17,183 nt of DNA, from contig JABDFB010000045.1 in the NCBI GenBank assembly GCA_013286765.1, positions 1 to 17,183 on the forward strand. The letters are read 5' to 3'. The position numbers were made by a program, and so were the translations under genes. Below the pieces are notes generated by a model that searched no databases, was not told the DNA's origin, and saw nothing but the letters and a program-made list of their open reading frames with translations. The stretch is from Deltaproteobacteria bacterium (GTDB taxonomy: Bacteria; Bdellovibrionota; UBA1018). Below are positions 1 to 6,713 of this stretch, in pieces (within the stretch, counting starts at the first letter, position 1; each line of letters opens with the position of its first letter).

Positions 1-270
1 GTTTCGAAAAGCTGGTTTTTCACGCAACGTTTCGGCCCGCGCATTAATCATTTTAAAATCACCTTTTGCCTCTTTAGCCCAAAAAGGAATTAAACCCCAG
101 CGGAAAAGGTCAAGCTGCCTTTCTTCGCCAACCTTCCGAAGAACAATCATGTCCTGGCTCGGAGCTATATTATAGTTTGGCCTTACCAACGGGATCTTTA
201 TCGGCCTTTTACTGATATACCGTAAAAATAATTCTTCTTCGGTATAAGTCGAATATGCTCTGCCGCACAT
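1..270 (-). CDS. SRAP (YedK/HMCES) abasic-site DNA-protein crosslinking protein, C-terminal part cut off by window edge
   Basis: Ninety codons are open from an ATG at 268-270 to the left edge without a stop. The product starts Met-Cys-Gly-Arg; Cys2 is the nucleophile that SRAP proteins expose after Met1 removal and link to abasic sites in single-stranded DNA. Further family motifs are NYNIAPSQ (residues 32-39), RWGLIPFW (57-64) and INARAET (75-81), whose Asn76 matches the active-site Asn75 of E. coli YedK. The later catalytic Glu and His would lie beyond the edge. A good Shine-Dalgarno (AGAGGAAG, 280-287) sits 9 nt before the ATG and fixes the start. The gene is divergent from the lytic transglycosylase gene, sharing a 116-bp AT-rich gap. 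Family proteins act in DNA-damage tolerance. No LexA-type box of the E. coli CTGT-N8-ACAG form is seen in the gap. Confidence 0.93.
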   Translation of the reverse strand, partial: MCGRAYSTYTEEELFLRYISKRPIKIPLVRPNYNIAPSQDMIVLRKVGEERQLDLFRWGLIPFWAKEAKGDFKMINARAETLREKPAFRN

Positions 271-337
271 AGGTTACTTCTTCCTCTTAGATTCAAAAAA
301 TAAATCACAAGACTATTTATTTTCTTTCTTAATATAG

Positions 338-365
338 TTGATAATTAAATAATCAGCTTTACGAT
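338..365 (+). promoter_or_regulatory. Candidate promoter and operator-like dyad for the lytic transglycosylase gene
   Basis: A sigma70-like pair is visible: TTGATA (338-343) and TACGAT (360-365) with a 16-nt spacer, about 21 nt before the ATG at 387. A 17-bp dyad (339-355; arms TGAT-n-ATT and AAT-n-ATCA, 7 of 8 pairs) covers the -35 box and most of the spacer. The gap is AT-rich, so chance matches are easy. The dyad also lies upstream of the divergent SRAP gene and could affect both. Confidence 0.35.
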
Positions 366-386
366 TCTTAACCCAGGGACCAATCC

Positions 387-2081
387 ATGAAATCAATAAA
401 TAGTAATTGTTCTAAACTCCGAATTTCCTTTTTTATCGTCATCAGTTTTATTTCGTATTCTTCGACATCAGCTTTAGCCACTGTAGCCGATGAATCTCAA
501 GACTTCCCAGCCACGTCCATAGCAACACCAGCCCCTGCAACTTCCGTCCCTGTAACAATGGCAACTACAGCCGCGCCAGATCCCGACAGCGTACCCCTCG
601 ATCAAGTCATCAATTTGGGTTTAACAGGGCTACCTAAAGAGAACCTGACCTTGTACAAAGCACTACGGGACTCTATCAAAAGTTATCTTATCTCACTAAA
701 GAAAAAGAGAAGCCACTTCGACGACGCAGAATACCGAAAACCCGCTGGCGTAGCGAATTTCTTAAAAAAGCTCCGAACAAGTGATGATATGGAAGCAGTA
801 TTACGAACGGTCGAGTGCCTTCCTGGCAATTATTTGTTCGCCGCCGGCTCAAAAGCAGAGCAGGAATTTCCGAATCAAAAGTCCATTGAAATCGCTCAAG
901 CATTCTACCAGCGAGCGCTCACCTGCGACAAAGGCGAACCCGCTGTAAAAGCAGGATACCGACTAGGTCTTCTTTATGTATGGCAAAAACGGTATGCCGA
1001 AGCAAACGAGACATTAGCAAAAATCACTGACCTTCAAGACGCAGTCGATTATCGTTCCCGAATTTATTATTGGAGATCTCAATGCGCCGAAAAACTTCAA
1101 AATATCGCTCTCAAGAAAGAAATGACTGAACGCCTACTTACCGAATTCCCTTTGTCATTTCATGCAACACTAGCAGGTTCCGGAGTAGGCTCCCGAGTAG
1201 GTTCCATAACAAATTCGGATAAGACTTCTCAACCGACTCTTAATCTCTCTCCGGCAGACCAGATTCTAAACTCGAATCGAGAGCCTCTCGTCATCTTTCG
1301 TAGCAAAAAAGTTCCTACCATCAATCAGGTGATCTCCATTGCCGAAATTCTGATTCAACATAAAAAGAGAAATTTAGCTGCCCTGGTTCTAAGCAAAAAT
1401 CTTGAAACCATCAAAACCGCTGAGCCCGGGCTTCAACTCTATGTCTCTGTTTTATTTATGAGAGCGGGGAATTTTCTGGATCGCACCAAACTTCTTGCTC
1501 AGCTTCTACGCGACAATCCTAATCTCATTTCAAAATCTTCTATGTTGATGCTTTATCCTATGGAAAAAATGAACATTCTTCAAACCATGCGCACCGATCT
1601 TGATCGTAGACTTGTGATTTCTCTCATCCGCCAGGAGAGTGCATTCAATGAAAGAGCTAGAAGTTCTGTGGGCGCTTTAGGCCTGATGCAACTTATGCCA
1701 AAAACAGCGAGAACCCTCGAAAGAGTCTCTAAACACCAACTATTTCATCCCGTTACAAATATTCGAATCGGTGTCAAATACCTGGCCCGACTTATTGTCC
1801 GATTTAAAGGAGATACCGAATTGGCTCTTGCAGCTTACAATGCTGGACCTCAACGCGTTTCCGAGTGGTCGCAACGTTATGCTGTTGGTAACAAACTCCT
1901 TTTTATGGATATGATTCCATATAAAGAAACCAGAGAATACGTCGCTTCTATCATCAGAAATTACTACTGGTACGACAAACTTTACCCAAATCGGGGCGAA
2001 CGAAATAGCAACTACCGTTTCAAACTGGCTGAATATGTGGCTAGCCAAGCCAGCAACCAGGAAATCCAGACCCGGGAATGA
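387..2081 (+). CDS. Slt70-like soluble lytic murein transglycosylase
   Basis: Predicted periplasmic enzyme cleaving the MurNAc-GlcNAc bond of peptidoglycan non-hydrolytically, giving 1,6-anhydro ends. The 564-residue product has a Sec signal peptide with a likely ALA site near residue 31, a Thr/Ala/Pro-rich linker (about 40-68), a helical TPR-like middle region (about 160-380; the segment near 225-262 resembles the Slt70 superhelix) and a C-terminal SLT domain (about 403-530). SLT hallmarks are RQESAFN with catalytic Glu417, GALGLMQLMPKTA (429-441), AAYNAG (482-487) and the IPYKETREYV segment (510-519). At 564 residues it is somewhat shorter than E. coli Slt70. The ATG at 387 has only a weak Shine-Dalgarno (AGGGA) but directly precedes a proper signal sequence. 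It stands alone, converging on the MFS exporter gene with a 22-bp gap. Whether it acts in turnover or in local wall opening cannot be told from sequence. Confidence 0.93.
   Translation: MKSINSNCSKLRISFFIVISFISYSSTSALATVADESQDFPATSIATPAPATSVPVTMATTAAPDPDSVPLDQVINLGLTGLPKENLTLYKALRDSIKSYLISLKKKRSHFDDAEYRKPAGVANFLKKLRTSDDMEAVLRTVECLPGNYLFAAGSKAEQEFPNQKSIEIAQAFYQRALTCDKGEPAVKAGYRLGLLYVWQKRYAEANETLAKITDLQDAVDYRSRIYYWRSQCAEKLQNIALKKEMTERLLTEFPLSFHATLAGSGVGSRVGSITNSDKTSQPTLNLSPADQILNSNREPLVIFRSKKVPTINQVISIAEILIQHKKRNLAALVLSKNLETIKTAEPGLQLYVSVLFMRAGNFLDRTKLLAQLLRDNPNLISKSSMLMLYPMEKMNILQTMRTDLDRRLVISLIRQESAFNERARSSVGALGLMQLMPKTARTLERVSKHQLFHPVTNIRIGVKYLARLIVRFKGDTELALAAYNAGPQRVSEWSQRYAVGNKLLFMDMIPYKETREYVASIIRNYYWYDKLYPNRGERNSNYRFKLAEYVASQASNQEIQTRE
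1176..1205 (+). repeat. 12-bp tandem repeat, 2.5 copies, inside the lytic transglycosylase gene
   Basis: Units GGTTCCGGAGTA (1176-1187) and GGCTCCCGAGTA (1188-1199) are followed by a half unit GGTTCC (1200-1205). The unit is four codons long and encodes Gly-Ser-Gly-Val, Gly-Ser-Arg-Val, Gly-Ser, a short flexible stretch in the helical region ahead of the SLT domain. Length change here would keep the reading frame. Confidence 0.6.
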
Positions 2082-2103
2082 CCAGCCAGAGACTAAAACA
2101 GGA

Positions 2104-3342
2104 CTAGAACAGAATTTCCGGAGTAGCCTCTGAGGATCCTTCCAGCATGGTCTCCTCTTCAGATCTGCTGATCAGATAAAGAAAGCACGCTGTACCGATA
2201 CTAAATAAAATAATTCCTGCTGCTGGAAGCATCGAACCATTAAAGGCTTTTTCGGATAAAAAGAGCATAACAGAACTGATAACAAGCCGGGTCGACGTCA
2301 ACATTGCTGACGAAGCGCCTTTCAACGACTTAAAAACTTCCATCGGAGCCGTTGCAAAACTTCCCAAGCCGATCCCGGTACCAAACCCAACCAATCCCAT
2401 AAAAAAGCACATCAAAAAAGCTGCGGTCGGAAGAAAGAGCGAAACAAGGAACAGACCTAATGCCCCGGCTCCATTGAGAGCCAAGCTCACTTCCTTAGTC
2501 ATTTTGGTCCCATACTTCCGAATAAAGGAGGAGCCAATGAAACTCGCGATCCCAAAACATACCATCGTCGTTGCCTGATAGAAGCCAAAAACCCGCTGAT
2601 CCACTTTGAGATGATTTAGAAAAACCAGCGACATATTCGCGATGTATACAATTATTGAAGAAAATAGGAGCGAACAAACTACAGCCCGACTAATATATCG
2701 CCAACTTACCAATATTTTTAGAAAGTCTCTGGCAACCGCTGGTGGACTAAACTTAGGACGATTGGACTCAGGCAAAGTCTCTGGAATAACCAAAAATGCA
2801 GCCACCAGACTCACCATACCTAATACTGCCAACAAAATAAAATTGGAGCGCCAGCCAAAATGCAGATTGAGCCAGCTTCCTAAGATGGGCGCGCCAGCCA
2901 TGGCGCCTGTAATGACGGTATTCATCACACCAACAAGAGCAGCCGCTTCTGTGCTGGTATAGAGATCTAAAATTACTGAAAAACCAACCACCATAGGTGC
3001 CGCAGCGCCTACGCCCTGGAGAAAGCGAAAAAAGAGCATTAACTCAAACGATTTAGCGAAAACGCAACCGACACTGCTCAAACAAAACACGAATAGTCCA
3101 TTGAGAATGGTTTTTCTTCTACCAAAACTATCTGCCAGTGTCCCATAGAGCAGACCTGCCAGGCACATACCTAGAAAGTTGGCGCTCAATATAGTTTGGA
3201 TGTGTTCTTCATTCGTTCCGAAATAATTCACCATGTCCGGGAAGCTCGGGACATTAATGTCCGCTTCGATACAAATCGAAACATAAAGCAGAATCAGAAT
3301 CGCAACAATTGCCGGGGATTTTAGTGAGGTCTTTTCGCTCAT
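2104..3342 (-). CDS. MFS transporter, Bcr/CflA-like drug exporter family (DHA1)
   Basis: Predicted inner-membrane proton-coupled exporter of 412 residues with about 12 hydrophobic segments. Family signs: an acidic TM1 stretch ending in a 'D-x-x-x-P-S-x-P' pattern (Asp28, PSFPDM), MFS motif A as GTLADSFGRRKT (67-78) between TM2 and TM3, RFLQGVGAA (106-114) in TM4, and the TM5 stretch GAMAGAPILGSWL followed by FGWRSNF, as in Bcr/CflA proteins. The substrate is unknown; the family includes bicyclomycin, chloramphenicol and sulfonamide resistance proteins. The ATG at 3340-3342 has a partial Shine-Dalgarno GGTGA 6 nt upstream. It lies 172 bp from the DMT permease gene on the same strand, and a -10-like box with a small dyad in that gap suggests its own promoter. 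The first six or so and the last twenty residues are hydrophilic tails. Confidence 0.9.
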   Translation of the reverse strand: MSEKTSLKSPAIVAILILLYVSICIEADINVPSFPDMVNYFGTNEEHIQTILSANFLGMCLAGLLYGTLADSFGRRKTILNGLFVFCLSSVGCVFAKSFELMLFFRFLQGVGAAAPMVVGFSVILDLYTSTEAAALVGVMNTVITGAMAGAPILGSWLNLHFGWRSNFILLAVLGMVSLVAAFLVIPETLPESNRPKFSPPAVARDFLKILVSWRYISRAVVCSLLFSSIIVYIANMSLVFLNHLKVDQRVFGFYQATTMVCFGIASFIGSSFIRKYGTKMTKEVSLALNGAGALGLFLVSLFLPTAAFLMCFFMGLVGFGTGIGLGSFATAPMEVFKSLKGASSAMLTSTRLVISSVMLFLSEKAFNGSMLPAAGIILFSIGTACFLYLISRSEEETMLEGSSEATPEILF

Positions 3343-3357
3343 AGGGGTTCACCAGAA

Positions 3358-3377
3358 ATTATACTCATTAGCGAGTA
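3358..3377 (-). promoter_or_regulatory. Candidate -10 box with overlapping operator-like dyad upstream of the MFS gene
   Basis: On the minus strand a perfect TATAAT (3358-3363) lies about 15 nt before the ATG. Directly upstream and overlapping it by two bases is the inverted repeat TACTC-N6-GAGTA (3362-3377). No convincing -35 hexamer is seen at 16-18 nt, so the promoter would be weak or activator-dependent. A repressor bound to the dyad would block the promoter. No regulator gene is adjacent. Confidence 0.35.
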
Positions 3378-3514
3378 CAGTTTCCCAGTTTAACATCGCC
3401 AATCTCATAAATCAATGCTCTGCGTTACCTCAATAAATAGGATTATGAAATCAACTAGTTAAATAATCTCACCAAAGAAATTTTAAATAAGTTCTACGTA
3501 ATGTCTTTCAGAAT

Positions 3515-4405
3515 TTAATCGACATCGCTAATTTTGGTGAGCTTTGTCGCGACCTTTCCCGAAAGACTCAGAGTCCGCAAGCTTGCTAAGATCGCACAGA
3601 CAATAATGATCGAGATTCCAATTACGTTCTTTGGAGTCAGATGCTCCGCCCAGAGAAATTCGCCTACCAGAACTGCCCAAACGACATTTAGGTAGGTAAA
3701 ATTCGCAATCATCGGCGCTTTGCTCTTTTGATAAGCAACTGTGATGCAATATTGTGCGCCCTGCGCCGCAAGGCCCATCAGTAGCATGAGCATGAATTCG
3801 TGTGCATTCGGCGTTCTCCAGGCCAGGGCAGACAAAGGCGAAGCTAGTAGCGGCGAAACTATAAGAATTCCCACTAATCCAAAATAGAAGACAACAACTA
3901 GGGGGTGTTCCGTTTTATTCAGCGAACGAATTGTAATGTAAGATATCGCCGAAAAGACCGAGGCCAATACGCCCAGGCTCGCATAAAGGGTGAAATCGCT
4001 GAGTTTGACATTGTAAATGAGAGATACTCCAAAGAACGCTACGGTGACCGCAAACCACTGTAGCCGAGTCGGAGGTTCTTTTAAGAGTAGCGCAGATATT
4101 AGAATCGTAAAAATCGGCGATAAATACTGCAGTGTCACGGCCACCGCAAACGGAAGCTTTTGCAGAGTCATGAAATAGAGGAGCAGTGCGATCGTTCCGG
4201 TAATGCCCCGAACGACGAGCATTTTTCGGTCCACACCAAAGAATGAAAGTCCCTTTAGCTTGAGAATGCTGAAAGAGAAAACAAGGGTAACCAGACTCCT
4301 GAAGAAAACGACCTCCGGGAATGGAACGCCTGGGGCGTTTTTGATGCAAATTCCCATAACGGTCAGAAATAACGTTGAAGTAATGAGATAATATGCGCCT
4401 GACAT
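3515..4405 (-). CDS. EamA/DMT-superfamily permease (RhaT/RarD-type metabolite transporter)
   Basis: A 296-residue inner-membrane protein with about ten hydrophobic segments in two homologous EamA halves (roughly 5-130 and 140-278). Typical DMT features are the FRSLVTLVFSF stretch (35-45), VVRGITGTIALLLYF (64-78), LQYLSPIFTILISALLLKE (92-110) in the first half, and LNVVWAVLVGEFLWAEHLTP in the second. The family moves small metabolites such as amino acids, nucleotide derivatives or S-adenosylmethionine. The substrate here cannot be assigned. The ATG at 4403-4405 follows a G-rich stretch (GGGCGGGCGGA) that can act as Shine-Dalgarno. It is divergent from the lipoprotein gene; a near-perfect 21-bp dyad lies in their shared 150-bp gap. 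The C-terminal 20 residues are a charged cytoplasmic tail. Confidence 0.9.
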   Translation of the reverse strand: MSGAYYLITSTLFLTVMGICIKNAPGVPFPEVVFFRSLVTLVFSFSILKLKGLSFFGVDRKMLVVRGITGTIALLLYFMTLQKLPFAVAVTLQYLSPIFTILISALLLKEPPTRLQWFAVTVAFFGVSLIYNVKLSDFTLYASLGVLASVFSAISYITIRSLNKTEHPLVVVFYFGLVGILIVSPLLASPLSALAWRTPNAHEFMLMLLMGLAAQGAQYCITVAYQKSKAPMIANFTYLNVVWAVLVGEFLWAEHLTPKNVIGISIIIVCAILASLRTLSLSGKVATKLTKISDVD

Positions 4406-4474
4406 GTCCGCCCGCCCCCTGATTTTACCGCAAGTTCCCCTATAACATAGCTCGAACCTAAAGTCATACAGTTG

Positions 4475-4495
4475 AAATTACAATAATTGCAATTT
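4475..4495. promoter_or_regulatory. 21-bp near-perfect dyad in the DMT/lipoprotein intergenic gap (candidate operator)
   Basis: Arms AAATT-n-CAAT and ATTG-n-AATTT mirror each other about a central A (4485); 9 of 10 base pairs match, the only mismatch being 4480/4490. It lies 70 nt before the DMT start and 61 nt before the lipoprotein start, where a transcription factor dimer could control either or both. It is not followed by a U-tract, so it is not an intrinsic terminator. Confidence 0.45.
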
Positions 4496-4521
4496 AGCCC
4501 CACCCCGCCTTCTTCTTTTTT

Positions 4522-4538
4522 TAAATTTAATAAATTTA
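4522..4538. repeat. Two adjacent palindromic octamers TAAATTTA upstream of the lipoprotein gene
   Basis: TAAATTTA occurs at 4522-4529 and 4531-4538, separated by one A. The second copy overlaps a -10-like TATGAT (4537-4542) only 14 nt before the ATG at 4556. This may be an AT-rich promoter element or protein-binding site; low complexity makes chance a real possibility. Confidence 0.3.
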
Positions 4539-4555
4539 TGATATAAACCGGCATT

Positions 4556-5599
4556 ATGATTTTAGTCTTTAAAAGGCGAATTTTTTTCTTATCTATTCTT
4601 TCCTGTTTAATCTCTGCGTGCGATGGTGACGGAGATAATGTTTCGCCTCCAGAAACAAACCCCAGTCCCCCAGCGACTTCCGCTCCTGTTGCCCCCGATT
4701 CGCCACCTGTAAATCCCGGAGGTCCCGTAAATAATCCAGCACATTACCCGGCATCGCCGCCTCACCATTGGACACCTGCCGAAGTAAAAAAACTAGGCTC
4801 GGAGGAGCTAGCAAAAAGAGGCAGTCGGGCGGCGCTCACGGATGATCAAATTTCAGATGTTTTGGAACTATTAAGTCCAGACCAACTCGACATAGTCGAC
4901 CCAGCTTATGCTCCCGGGCTGACACATGCGAAGAGAGAGACCATTAATAAAAATACTCAGGTCGTCAGCCATTTGAATCCTGAATTTATACAGGAATTGT
5001 TTCCGGAGATGACGGCTAAATACCTTCAAAACATGGATTCCAACAAAGTCAGGGAGCTACTTAAACCTGACGCAGACTTGGACAATCTCAAAGCAAGAGC
5101 GATCTCTAGTCGTTTCGACTACTTATGGAAAGATGCACTTCAGGCTTTTCCTCTGGAAAAAATATCATTGATAATTGGCGATTTAAAACGTTGCGGCTCT
5201 ATTGGCGGGCTCTTCCTGAGCTGCATCTATAGCCTTTCGCCAGAACAAATTGGTGCTACGGGAGATAAAGGTCTGCGTTACTTTTCTGCGAAGCAACTAG
5301 CGCTTCTTAGACAACCACAGCTTGTGGCCATTACGGGCAAACAGTTAAGTTGGCTGACCTCGGAGCTAGCTGCGGCGTTTACGGATAATCAGATCCCCTC
5401 ACTTTCGCCGATGGCCATTGCTCAAATTCCTGTTGTTTGTAACGGTGGTAAAAACTGCGAGGACGGCAGCTTTAGTAATCTATTCGCAGATCATTTGCGC
5501 CCCTGGACAAAGGAACAGCTTAAAGCGATTACCCTTGATCAATGGAAAACCTTAGATCCTAAAGTAATACGTGATCTGCAAGCGCGTCGTGACTTTTAG
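4556..5599 (+). CDS. Putative lipoprotein with short 'LT-x-x-Q-h' helical repeats, function unknown
   Basis: I do not recognise a named family. The 347-residue product begins with a basic, hydrophobic signal sequence ending in a lipobox ISAC, so Cys22 should be lipidated; Asp23 follows, which in E. coli would keep it in the inner membrane. A Pro/Ser-rich linker (about 30-72) leads to a soluble domain built from short units of the type Leu-Thr/Ser-x-x-Gln-Leu/Ile-x-x-Leu, e.g. LTDDQI (94-99), LSPDQL (106-111), LSPEQI (227-232), FSAKQL (243-248), ITGKQL (259-264), FTDNQI (275-280), WTKEQL (317-322). Cys213/Cys223 and Cys295/Cys301 could form two disulfides in the periplasm. No Shine-Dalgarno precedes the ATG and the likely -10 is very near, so the message may be leaderless or nearly so. 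It is flanked by its own gaps and not clearly in an operon. Confidence 0.8.
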   Translation: MILVFKRRIFFLSILSCLISACDGDGDNVSPPETNPSPPATSAPVAPDSPPVNPGGPVNNPAHYPASPPHHWTPAEVKKLGSEELAKRGSRAALTDDQISDVLELLSPDQLDIVDPAYAPGLTHAKRETINKNTQVVSHLNPEFIQELFPEMTAKYLQNMDSNKVRELLKPDADLDNLKARAISSRFDYLWKDALQAFPLEKISLIIGDLKRCGSIGGLFLSCIYSLSPEQIGATGDKGLRYFSAKQLALLRQPQLVAITGKQLSWLTSELAAAFTDNQIPSLSPMAIAQIPVVCNGGKNCEDGSFSNLFADHLRPWTKEQLKAITLDQWKTLDPKVIRDLQARRDF

Positions 5600-5660
5600 A
5601 AAAATGCATTAGACAGACTAACGTAAGTACAGACTAGGCAGTAGCATTTCTTCTAAGATT

Positions 5661-5689
5661 TTGGCAATACATTGAATAAGGTATATATC
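5661..5689 (+). promoter_or_regulatory. Candidate promoter for the moaA-moaCB-MOT1 operon
   Basis: TTGGCA (5661-5666; 5/6 match to the -35 consensus) and TATATC (5684-5689; 4/6) are separated by 17 nt. Transcription would start near 5696, about 16 nt before the moaA ATG. So short a leader leaves no room for a molybdenum-cofactor riboswitch downstream of this promoter. Confidence 0.4.
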
Positions 5690-5711
5690 GGATTCGAGAT
5701 GCACCACAGCA

Positions 5712-6713
5712 ATGACGCCACAAAAACTGACCGACACATTTGGCCGAAGATTTTCTTATTTGCGGCTTTCCATAACAGATGCTTGTAATTTTCGCTGCGT
5801 TTATTGCCTTCCCAACGGATATCTAAAACCAAAAGATCGAGAGCCCGATCTCTCAGTGGTGGAGATTCGAAACTTAGTAGCCGCTTTTGCGGAACTCGGA
5901 ACCTGGAAAGTGCGGCTTACAGGTGGCGAACCGACTTTACGGCGCGACTTGATCGCAATTGCCACGGCTGTTTCATCGGTTGATGGCATTCGAAAAATCG
6001 CCCTTTCTACCAATGGCTATCGACTTGCTCACACGGCGAAACAGCTCAAACTTGCTGGCGTCTCCGCACTCAATGTTAGCATCGACAGCTTAGACCCGCA
6101 GCGTTTTACAAAATTGACTGGCAGCGACAAACTCGATGAAATTCTTCGCGGAATCGACGCCGCCTTCGCTGAAGGATTTAAACAGATAAAAATAAATTCT
6201 GTTTTAATGAGAGACGGATTTGACGAAAATTACGAGGAGGAATTTCACGCCTTTTTAGATTTCGTCAGAAGAAAACCCCTAACGGTGCGGTTTATCGAAT
6301 TAATGCGCACCGGCAAAAATCAGGACTTATTCCAGCAACAGCATTTATCTGGGTCTGCAATCACTCATCGCCTGGCCTCCCAAGGTTGGATACCGCAGCC
6401 CAGGCAAGAGGCCGATGGTCCAGCTGTCGAATGGGGCCACCCGGATTATCTCGGAAAAATGGGTGTCATTGCCCCCTATTCCAAAGACTTTTGTCAAACC
6501 TGTAACCGACTCCGCGTCACCAGTACTGGCGGCCTGCGGCTCTGCCTTTTCGCCGAAGGAAATTTTTCATTGCGCCACCTTTTGCAAAGGGATACCCAAC
6601 GAGACGAACTTAAAGAGCTCATTCGATCGCTGTTAAATAAAAAAGAAATTTCCCATTATTTACCGGAGGGCCGCTATGGAAATAACCAAACCTTCTCCGC
6701 CATCGGCGGGTGA
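5712..6713 (+). CDS. moaA: GTP 3',8-cyclase MoaA (radical SAM)
   Basis: Catalyses the first step of molybdenum-cofactor synthesis, converting GTP to 3',8-cyclo-GTP, which MoaC turns into cPMP. The 333-residue product has the radical-SAM cluster motif Cys25-x3-Cys29-x2-Cys32 (ACNFRCVYC), GGEP (71-74), the STNG and NVSIDSL segments (99-102, 121-127), and the second 4Fe-4S cluster ligands Cys261, Cys264 and Cys278 that bind the substrate GTP. It ends in the conserved Gly-Gly needed for activity. Length is normal. The ATG at 5712 is the only in-frame start after an upstream stop (5673-5675); no clear Shine-Dalgarno is seen. The next gene starts inside its last 38 nt, indicating translational coupling. 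It is first in a plus-strand operon with moaCB and a MOT1 transporter. Confidence 0.97.
   Translation: MTPQKLTDTFGRRFSYLRLSITDACNFRCVYCLPNGYLKPKDREPDLSVVEIRNLVAAFAELGTWKVRLTGGEPTLRRDLIAIATAVSSVDGIRKIALSTNGYRLAHTAKQLKLAGVSALNVSIDSLDPQRFTKLTGSDKLDEILRGIDAAFAEGFKQIKINSVLMRDGFDENYEEEFHAFLDFVRRKPLTVRFIELMRTGKNQDLFQQQHLSGSAITHRLASQGWIPQPRQEADGPAVEWGHPDYLGKMGVIAPYSKDFCQTCNRLRVTSTGGLRLCLFAEGNFSLRHLLQRDTQRDELKELIRSLLNKKEISHYLPEGRYGNNQTFSAIGG

Noticed and set aside
338..356. FNR-like half sites TTGAT and ATCAG
   Set aside because: FNR sites have a 4-nt spacing between half sites; here it is 9 nt.
2885..2920. GC-rich palindromes around GGCGCGCC and CCATGG
   Set aside because: They lie inside the MFS coding sequence and are accounted for by Gly/Ala/Pro codons.
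3915..4349. 144-codon open frame overlapping the DMT permease on the same strand
   Set aside because: An out-of-frame reading of a clear membrane protein gene; low hydrophobicity and no motif.
5613..5636. Direct repeat ACAGACTA, two copies 16 bp apart
   Set aside because: Only 8 bp each, downstream of one gene and upstream of the moaA promoter, no symmetry; could be a binding site but is not distinguishable from chance.
5600..5711. Molybdenum-cofactor riboswitch upstream of moaA
   Set aside because: The gap is only 112 nt, has no compact paired structure that I can see, and the likely promoter leaves a leader of about 16 nt.
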